Shown here: positions 6,740-14,368 of the stretch, in pieces
Numbering within the stretch: the first letter of the stretch is position 1
Layout: each line of letters begins with the position of its first letter
Source: Deltaproteobacteria bacterium
GTDB taxonomy: Bacteria; Myxococcota_A; UBA9160; SMWR01
Direction of reading: 5' to 3'
Length of the DNA stretch: 14,368 nt
Assembly (NCBI GenBank): GCA_019313605.1
Contig: JAFDAW010000038.1
Coordinates: 1-14,368, forward strand
Program-made: the position numbers and the translations under genes
The notes under the pieces: generated by a model
What the model was told of the DNA's origin: nothing
The model's database searches: none
What the model saw: the letters and a program-made list of their open reading frames with translations, nothing else

Positions 6740-7270
6740 ATGTCCACGATCAGTTCAGGCTGGGAGAAACTCGAGGTCGGGCGCCGGTTTGGCCGGCGAG
6801 GCGCGGCTGCCGAGGAGGCCCCGAAGCCCCCGGTCGAGGAGGAGCACACCGCGCTCATCCACGAGGGGTGCGAGGTCGAGGGATCACTCGCGGTCGAGAA
6901 CTCACTGCGGGTCCAAGGAGATTTTCGCGGCCGTATCAAGGCTCGCAAGACGGTGACGATCGACGAACGCGCCAGCGTCACCGGGGACATTCAGGCACGG
7001 ATCGTAATCATTCACGGCGCCGTGGTCGGCGACGTAACCGCTTCTCGAGAAGTCGTCATTCAAGCAACCGGCCGACTTCACGGTGACGTCAAGGCACCCG
7101 CATTCCAGGTCGAACGCGGCGCTTTCTTGAACGGGCGAACCGAAATGTATCGGCCCGAGCGCGTCGTGCAGTCGCAGACCGATGAAGATCTGGGCGCGAA
7201 GTCTATCGCTAGAACGCATTCAGGCGAACCCATCGATCGGCCCCGTTCACCCGACGCGAACTCCTGCTGA
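6740..7270 (+). CDS. Bactofilin (polymer-forming cytoskeletal protein)
   Basis: A 176-residue bactofilin (DUF583 family). Residues 1-37 are a polar, Ala/Glu/Pro-rich tail. Residues about 38-135 are the core: repeated short strands with Gly and hydrophobic residues at regular spacing (VEGSL, VQGDF, RGRI, VTGDI, VVGDV, LHGDV, LNGRT), which fold as a right-handed beta-helix. The last 40 residues are a disordered polar tail ending in Cys176. Bactofilins self-assemble without nucleotide into filaments at the inner membrane and act in cell shape, polar localisation or envelope growth. Which role applies here is unknown. The ATG at 6740 is preceded by AAAGGA 8 bases upstream. The frame stays open back to 6596, but that part covers the hairpin region and is not bactofilin-like. 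It stands alone, 60 bases before the kinase gene. Confidence 0.93.
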   Translation: MSTISSGWEKLEVGRRFGRRGAAAEEAPKPPVEEEHTALIHEGCEVEGSLAVENSLRVQGDFRGRIKARKTVTIDERASVTGDIQARIVIIHGAVVGDVTASREVVIQATGRLHGDVKAPAFQVERGAFLNGRTEMYRPERVVQSQTDEDLGAKSIARTHSGEPIDRPRSPDANSC

Positions 7271-7330
7271 TCGGTTGAAATTCTGAGAAAGGGGCCGCAC
7301 GGCCTGCGTCGGGCGGATACACTGCCTGCC

Positions 7331-9862
<2,532 letters not shown>

Positions 9863-9871
9863 ATTCGATCC

Positions 9872-12508
9872 GTGGTGACTAACTCGAAACCCGATCAAGT
9901 CGCAAAGTTATCCGAGGGGGCCGTCTCCGCGCCCTTCGTCTATCTGCTGTTCTTTCTCTCCGGCATCAGCGGTTTGATCTACGAGATCGTCTGGGCCAGG
10001 CAGTTGGGGCTCGTATTCGGGAATACGGATTACGCCGTAGCCACGACGCTCTCGGTCTTCATGTTCGGGCTCGGCATCGGGAGCCTTTGCGTGGGCTCCC
10101 TGGCCGACCGGTATCTGAAAACGCCTCGTCACCTCATCATCGGGTACTGCGTGTTCGAGCTTCTGATCGGGGCGCTCGGTGTGGGCACCATCTGGGTCAT
10201 CCCGAAGCTGGACGCGCTCTCCGCGATGATTTCCTGGTACCAGCCCAGCGTATCTGAAGACGGATTCTTCCACTTGTCGCCTGCGACGAATCTGTGGCGC
10301 TTCGCGGTTTCGTTCGCGCTGTTGACGCCATCGACTTTCTTGATGGGGGGCACGCTGCCGCTGCTGTCGAAGCTGGTTTCTTCGGTCGACGAAAACGTTG
10401 GAAAACGGATCGGCTTCTTGTTCATGTTCAACACGTTGGGCGAAGCAATGGGTTGTTTCCTGGCCGATTACGCGTTCATCCGGACCCTTGGCGTGTTGGG
10501 AACGGGAGCCGTGGCGGGCGCGCTGAATCTGCTGGTCGCCGCGTTGGGGTGGGTTTTCCTGGGCCGACGTAGTAGCCAGGCCGCGGGTTTCGCGGCGGAG
10601 CAGCCCAGCGACTCGATTCCGAGACCCGACAGCTGGGGCGCCGATCGGATGCTCCTCACATTCGCCACCGCCACATTCGCGATCAGTGGCTTCTGCGGGA
10701 TGGCGCTGGAGGTCATCTGGTATCGGGTACTGGCGTCCTACCTCCTCGGCTACCGCGCCGTCTTGAGCTCCGTCCTCACGGTTGTTCTGCTGGGCTTCGT
10801 CGCGGGGAGCTTCGCCAGCAGTCGGCTGATCTCTGAAAGGCGATCACCGCTGGTGCTGTTCGCGCTGAGTCAGATGGCAGTCGGATGCACGGCGCTGGCA
10901 ACGATCTTCTTCATCAACAGCGTTGACTACTTCGCCGCCGTCGATTGGATCGTGAATAATTTTGTTTCTGAATCCAGCCGCTACCACGCGGGCTACGCGT
11001 TCAGCCTGGCCATGGTGGCGCTGGTCGTGGGCCTCCCGGCGTTCTTCATGGGTTGGGCATTCCCACTCGTCAACGCGTTTTGCCAGCGCTACTTCCGGTC
11101 CGTCGGACGGGAAGTCGGGCGCCTCTATATGTTCAACACGTTCGGAGCGGTTGCGGGGACGATCCTGCAGGGGTTCTGGTTGACTCCATTCATCGGCGTT
11201 CAGAAGAGCCTGATGCTCGTCTCCGGGTTGACGATTCTTTCGGGTGCGTTCTTGTTGTGGCGGCAGTGCGCAAACCACCTGTTGCGGCCCGCGCTGGCGG
11301 TGTCGATCGGTTTGTCGGCGCTGTGGTGGTTGCTGCCTTCGGATTTCTTGATGAACCGATACTCGTTTCACGCCGAGCTGAAGGACGAGGTCATCTATCG
11401 GCACGAGGGGCGAAACGAATCCATTCTCGTGCTGGAACATTCGAATGGAGCGTATCGGAGTCTCAATACCAATGGCTTTTCCATGTCCGATACGAGCCAC
11501 GGCGCTCAGCGGTACATGAAGTTGATGGCGCACCTGCCCCTGTTGATTCGCGAGGAACCCCGTGAAGCGCTCATCATCTGCTATGGCGTCGGCAATACCG
11601 CGTTCGCGGTGTCGCTACACGATTCGCTCGAGCACATCGACGTGGTAGATCTTTCCGAAGACATCCTATCCATCAGCGGCTATTTCGAAGCCACGAACCA
11701 TCGCGTGCTCGACCACCCCAAGGTGCGCGCCTTCGTCAACGATGGCCGGCATCACCTGCTGATACACGAGGGTCGTTACGATCTGATCACCTCGGAGCCA
11801 CCGCCGCTTCCCTTTGCCCACACTGTGAATCTCTACACCCAGGATTACTACGAGTTGATTCGAGGGAAGCTCACCGAACGCGGTTTCTTCACGCAGTGGC
11901 TACCGATTTCTCAATTGAATCAGGACGTCGCTCGCAGCGCGATCAAAGCCTTCGTGAACGTCTTTCCGCATTCGATCCTGATCTCTGGCTACCAGAACAA
12001 CCTGATCCTGATCGGGTCCCCGACTTCGTTCCGATTCGATCTCCCGACGCTCCGATCCAGGATCGATTCGAATGTCGCGTTGAAGCGGGATCTCCAGGCG
12101 GTGTCGGCCAGCGGCCTGACGGAGATTGCCGGGTCGTTCGTGATGGGCGAGCGAGGGCTCGCGGAATATTCGGAGAGTGCCGCACCCGTGAGCGACGACC
12201 ATCCCACGATGGAGTACTCGAAATCGGTCCACTACCTCTCGCCACAGGATCCCGAGATCTACGATGTGATGGCCGAGGTCTCGGATTATCTGGACGAGAC
12301 GCAGGTCCCCTTTCTCGAGGATTATTTCGCCCTGATGGAGATCATGTACCACCAGGCGGCCTACCTCGAGGGTTCCAACGCCTGGATGGACCGCGCGACA
12401 GTGGAGGCGATGAGGCGCCACTATCAAAGCCTGCGAGCCGGTGGGTACAGATCCGGGTACCTGGAGCACTTCTATGGGGCACCTCTCGTTCAAGAGCTGA
12501 TGAAGTGA
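9872..12508 (+). CDS. Fused MFS-like membrane / spermidine-synthase-like protein
   Basis: An 878-residue protein. Residues 20-490 are membrane segments arranged as two related halves: GLIYEIVWARQL (34-45), MGGTLPLL (158-165) and LFMFNTLG (183-190) recur as GMALEVIWYRVL (276-287), MGWAFPLV (393-400) and LYMFNTFG (418-425). Residues about 495-720 are a spermidine-synthase-type Rossmann domain with YGVGN (571-575) at the nucleotide loop, VVDLSEDI (591-598) and NDGR (623-626). The catalytic loop reads YDLITSEPPP, then NLYTQDYYEL. The Asp residues of true aminopropyltransferases are replaced (Glu642, and Pro at the second position), so polyamine synthesis is doubtful. Residues about 780-878 form an extra C-terminal tail of unknown function. 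Such fused proteins are common in environmental bacteria and have no settled role. The start is a GTG at 9872 with a poor ribosome site, 9 bases after the kinase stop, so translational coupling is likely. Confidence 0.9.
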   Translation: MVTNSKPDQVAKLSEGAVSAPFVYLLFFLSGISGLIYEIVWARQLGLVFGNTDYAVATTLSVFMFGLGIGSLCVGSLADRYLKTPRHLIIGYCVFELLIGALGVGTIWVIPKLDALSAMISWYQPSVSEDGFFHLSPATNLWRFAVSFALLTPSTFLMGGTLPLLSKLVSSVDENVGKRIGFLFMFNTLGEAMGCFLADYAFIRTLGVLGTGAVAGALNLLVAALGWVFLGRRSSQAAGFAAEQPSDSIPRPDSWGADRMLLTFATATFAISGFCGMALEVIWYRVLASYLLGYRAVLSSVLTVVLLGFVAGSFASSRLISERRSPLVLFALSQMAVGCTALATIFFINSVDYFAAVDWIVNNFVSESSRYHAGYAFSLAMVALVVGLPAFFMGWAFPLVNAFCQRYFRSVGREVGRLYMFNTFGAVAGTILQGFWLTPFIGVQKSLMLVSGLTILSGAFLLWRQCANHLLRPALAVSIGLSALWWLLPSDFLMNRYSFHAELKDEVIYRHEGRNESILVLEHSNGAYRSLNTNGFSMSDTSHGAQRYMKLMAHLPLLIREEPREALIICYGVGNTAFAVSLHDSLEHIDVVDLSEDILSISGYFEATNHRVLDHPKVRAFVNDGRHHLLIHEGRYDLITSEPPPLPFAHTVNLYTQDYYELIRGKLTERGFFTQWLPISQLNQDVARSAIKAFVNVFPHSILISGYQNNLILIGSPTSFRFDLPTLRSRIDSNVALKRDLQAVSASGLTEIAGSFVMGERGLAEYSESAAPVSDDHPTMEYSKSVHYLSPQDPEIYDVMAEVSDYLDETQVPFLEDYFALMEIMYHQAAYLEGSNAWMDRATVEAMRRHYQSLRAGGYRSGYLEHFYGAPLVQELMK

Positions 12509-12717
12509 GCACTGCCGCCGGCCCGAGTTCGGCCGCGTAGACTGAATTGCGCCAGCTGGCCATCCGGTCTTCGCGGCTCGGAGAGAATTTTGAACTCGTG
12601 GGCCCAAGGCGAATCAGTGTGCCATCCTCTCGGCGCACGGTCTGCAATTCCCAGATCTGACGGAGTGTCGGGGAGCGGATTCCGCATTGGAATGCGTTCT
12701 GTTAGGGGGGGAAGATC
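12509..12717. promoter_or_regulatory. Intergenic region ahead of the flavoprotein gene
   Basis: 209 bases without a convincing gene. Near the end CGCATT (12683-12688) and AATGCG (12691-12696) form a tight inverted repeat with a 2-base spacer, nested with ATTCC (12679-12683) / GGAAT (12689-12693). It sits 22 bases before the ATG and could be an operator or leader hairpin. A G-rich ribosome site (AGGGGGGG, 12704-12711) follows, 6 bases before the start. No clear promoter boxes were seen. Confidence 0.35.
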
Positions 12718-14104
12718 ATGGCCGATTCCAAACGCAAGCCGGGTAAGCGAATTTCCCGGCGCGCTTTTCTCGCCGGTGCTGCGTTAGGTGGCGCGGGTGT
12801 TTGGACCGTAGGCGTGATGCCGCGATGGATCTTCTCGAAAGACCCTCACCGGCCTCCGAAGCTCTACGAGTACTTCGTCGATAATTACTGGTTCGAGTCG
12901 GCCGGCATGTACGACGGCCAGGTCAATCCGCCGCTCAAGGGACGTCAGCGCGTCGACATCGCGGTTGTCGGTGGGGGCTTCGCGGGCATGTCGGCGGCGT
13001 ATAACCTGGCGCGTCTCCTTCCCGGGAAGCGCATCGTGCTCCTCGAAGGGGCGCGTTGTGGTTACGGGGCGAGCGGGCGCAATGGCGGTATTGCGGATGT
13101 GGGCGAGCCGGGAGTCGACTACGTCTTCGAGACACAGGGCCCCGAGGCGGCGCGCGCGTATTACGACGCCACCAGGCTCGGGCTGGAGCAGATCCGGACC
13201 TTTGCCGACGAATTCGGCGTGGACTGCGAACTCGAGCTGACCGGTTCCACGGTGATGGCGGCCGGCGAGAGCCACCTCGAGTACCTCATCGAGCAGAAGC
13301 AGCGTTACGATCAGATGGGAATCCGCCTCGACCTGATCGATCGGCCCGAGCTGCGTAGCAAGGTCCACACCGAGAGATTCTTCGGCGGCTTGCGCAATCC
13401 GAACGACGCGATCGTGAATCCGGCGAAGCTGGCGCGTGGGATGAAAGACGTGATCGAGACGCTCGGTGTCGAGGTGTCAGAGCGTTCCAAGGTGCTGCGG
13501 ATGGATCCCGGGTCGACGGTGCGTCTCGTGACCGAATATGCGGAGGTGCTCGCGAGCAAGGTGGTGATCGCACTCAACGGCTACGCGCCGCAGCTCGGTC
13601 TGTTCAAGAACCGCATTCTCCCCGTGACCGTATTCGCGGCTGCCACCGAGCCGCTGAGTGAGACCCAGCTGACGAGCATCGGCTGGGCGGACCGCGAAGG
13701 CCTGTGGGATACGCGCTCGGATTTCATGTATCTGCGGCTCTCGGCTGACAACCGCATCGTTTTCGGTCGAAAAAATGCAGCGCAGCCTGCTCGTGACCTT
13801 CCCGCAGCTCGAGGGTGTGCGCTTCACCCACAACTGGGGTGGCACGGTCGGCGCCACGAAGGACGGCATGCCCTCGGTGGGTACCCTGGGCGACTCGGAC
13901 AACATCTTCCACGCCGTTGCCTTCAACGGAGAGGGTGTGGTGATGGCCCAGCTGGCGGGCCAGATCGCGGCTGAGCGGGTCGCAGGGGAGGAGACGCCGC
14001 TGTCGCGCCTCGCCATGGTCGACAAGAAGATGCCCTACATCGGCCCCGAGCCGGTGCGCAATCTCGGCGCGGCGGTCTACCGGCAGATGGATCTCTGGAA
14101 TTAG
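12718..14104 (+). pseudogene. Tat-exported FAD-dependent oxidoreductase (DAO type), frameshifted
   Basis: The first part reads from the ATG at 12718 to about 13771 (351 residues) and then runs out of frame to a stop at 13974. The family's C-terminal part continues in the next frame from about 13772 to the stop at 14104. Residues 1-30 carry a twin-arginine signal (SRRAFL at 13-18, then an Ala/Gly-rich core), so a folded flavoprotein would be exported. GGGFAG (85-90) and Glu110 are the FAD dinucleotide site; GASGRNGG (117-124) is typical of the D-amino-acid-oxidase/DadA/PuuB group. The second part supplies TFPQLEG, THNWGG and the closing FAD motif with FNGEGVVMAQLAG. Joining needs a +1 shift, at a run of six A (13770-13775). 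From memory of the family, roughly 20-30 residues are also missing between the strand RIVFG and the helix before TFPQL, so one deletion of 3n+2 bases would explain both. An assembly error is possible. The substrate is probably an amine or amino acid. Confidence 0.85.
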
Positions 14105-14106
14105 TT

Positions 14107-14231
14107 GACGGAGTGCAACGGCTAGTCAGTGGGGTGAAACGGCAAACCAGTGGAGTGAAACGGCAAACCAGTGGAGTGAAACGGCCAGTCAGTGGAGTGC
14201 ACGGCCAACCGACGGGGCGCAACGGCCAGCC
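14107..14231. repeat. Six tandem copies of a 21-base unit
   Basis: Units run 14107-14127, 14128-14148, 14149-14169, 14170-14190, 14191-14210 (one base short) and 14211-14231. The best-conserved form begins AGTGGAGTGAAACGG followed by six variable bases (CAAACC or CAGTC-like ends). The two middle copies differ by one base, while the outer copies have drifted most. It starts 2 bases after the flavoprotein stop and ends 32 bases before the stop of the convergent gene. In one plus-strand frame it would encode a heptapeptide repeat (TSGVKRQ), but the short fifth copy shifts the frame, and no gene is expected there. There are no unique spacers, so it is not CRISPR. Confidence 0.9.
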
Positions 14232-14263
14232 GGCTCTACACGAACTGGCTCTACACCAATCGG
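14232..14263. repeat. Short direct repeat GGCTCTACAC
   Basis: GGCTCTACAC occurs at 14232-14241 and again at 14247-14256, a 15-base period directly after the 21-base array. It may be a decayed continuation of the array or a separate small duplication. It ends just before the stop codon of the minus-strand gene at 14264. Confidence 0.5.
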
Positions 14264-14368
14264 TTACCCGATCTTCGCCACTCGCACCGCGGTAACCTTC
14301 GTTTCCGGGATCTTCGCGATCGGGTCGAGGGCCGGGTTGGTGATCTCGTTGGTGGGGCTTTCGTGGAA
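14264..14368 (-). CDS. C-terminus of a probable molybdopterin oxidoreductase (partial)
   Basis: On the minus strand a frame enters from the right edge and ends at the TAA at 14264-14266, giving 34 residues. The sequence includes FHESPTNEITNPALDP and then IPETKVTAVRV. This resembles the end of the molybdopterin-dinucleotide-binding domain of DMSO-reductase-family enzymes such as formate dehydrogenases and nitrate reductases, where an (H/F)xE-xPxNxLTNxALDP-xxxIPxxKxxAVRV pattern is common. The molybdenum cofactor site, iron-sulfur motif and signal sequence lie outside the window, so the reaction cannot be named. It converges on the flavoprotein gene across the repeat array. The call is from memory of the family and rests on a short stretch. 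Confidence 0.65.
   Translation of the reverse strand, partial: FHESPTNEITNPALDPIAKIPETKVTAVRVAKIG

Noticed and set aside
12509..12717. Small gene in the gap before the flavoprotein
   Set aside because: Short frames exist on both strands, but none has a ribosome site together with a recognisable protein pattern.
13770..13777. Programmed frameshift at the A6 run
   Set aside because: Joining the halves needs +1 (or -2), not the usual -1 at A-runs, and residues expected by the family would still be missing.
14107..14231. CRISPR array
   Set aside because: The units are contiguous with no unique spacers, and at 20-21 bases they are shorter than usual CRISPR repeats.
14113..14295. Small protein made of heptapeptide repeats
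   Set aside because: The fifth unit is one base short, which breaks the repeat frame. There is no clear ribosome site, and the frame overlaps the end of the minus-strand gene.

Overview
The window is GC-rich bacterial DNA (about two thirds G/C in most genes) with a Gram-negative character. It carries a multi-haem c-type cytochrome, a bactofilin, a hybrid two-component kinase, a membrane-fused spermidine-synthase-like protein and a Tat-exported flavoprotein. This mix fits Myxococcota, Desulfobacterota or related former Deltaproteobacteria, or a similar environmental lineage. That placement is an inference from gene content; no rRNA or other phylogenetic marker is present.

Layout, left to right. 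(1) 1-1484, minus: a multi-haem cytochrome c that runs off the left edge, with seven CxxCH motifs visible. (2) 1619-2512, plus: a secreted alpha/beta-hydrolase esterase, divergent from the cytochrome and visibly less GC-rich. (3) 2692-2898, plus: a small DUF2188 protein, ending in a strong hairpin shared with the convergent gene. (4) 2942-4054, minus: an exported transglutaminase-like protein. (5) 4226-5158 and 5258-6541, plus: metA and metY, a methionine pair. (6) 6740-7270, plus: a bactofilin. (7) 7331-9862 and 9872-12508, plus: a hybrid histidine kinase with eight predicted membrane segments, and 9 bases later a fused membrane/spermidine-synthase-like protein. (8) 12718-14104, plus: a Tat-signal FAD oxidoreductase, broken by a frameshift with apparently missing residues. 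(9) 14107-14231: six tandem copies of a 21-base unit between two convergent genes. (10) 14264-14368, minus: the last 34 residues of what looks like a molybdopterin oxidoreductase.

Functional logic. The clearest pathway is MetA followed by MetY. MetA carries Glu at position 111, the residue associated with acetyl-CoA use, so it probably makes O-acetylhomoserine. MetY would then convert this with sulfide to homocysteine (direct sulfhydrylation). The kinase and the fused MFS/spermidine-synthase-like protein are close enough to be co-transcribed, but what joins them is unknown. Cytochrome, Tat flavoprotein and molybdopterin enzyme all suggest envelope redox chemistry, yet they are not in one operon here.

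No CRISPR array, tRNA, rRNA, insertion sequence or obvious defence system was found. The less ordinary items are the threefold motif repeat in the kinase sensor region, the altered active-site loop and unexplained tail of the fused synthase, the lesion in the flavoprotein gene and the 21-base tandem repeat.
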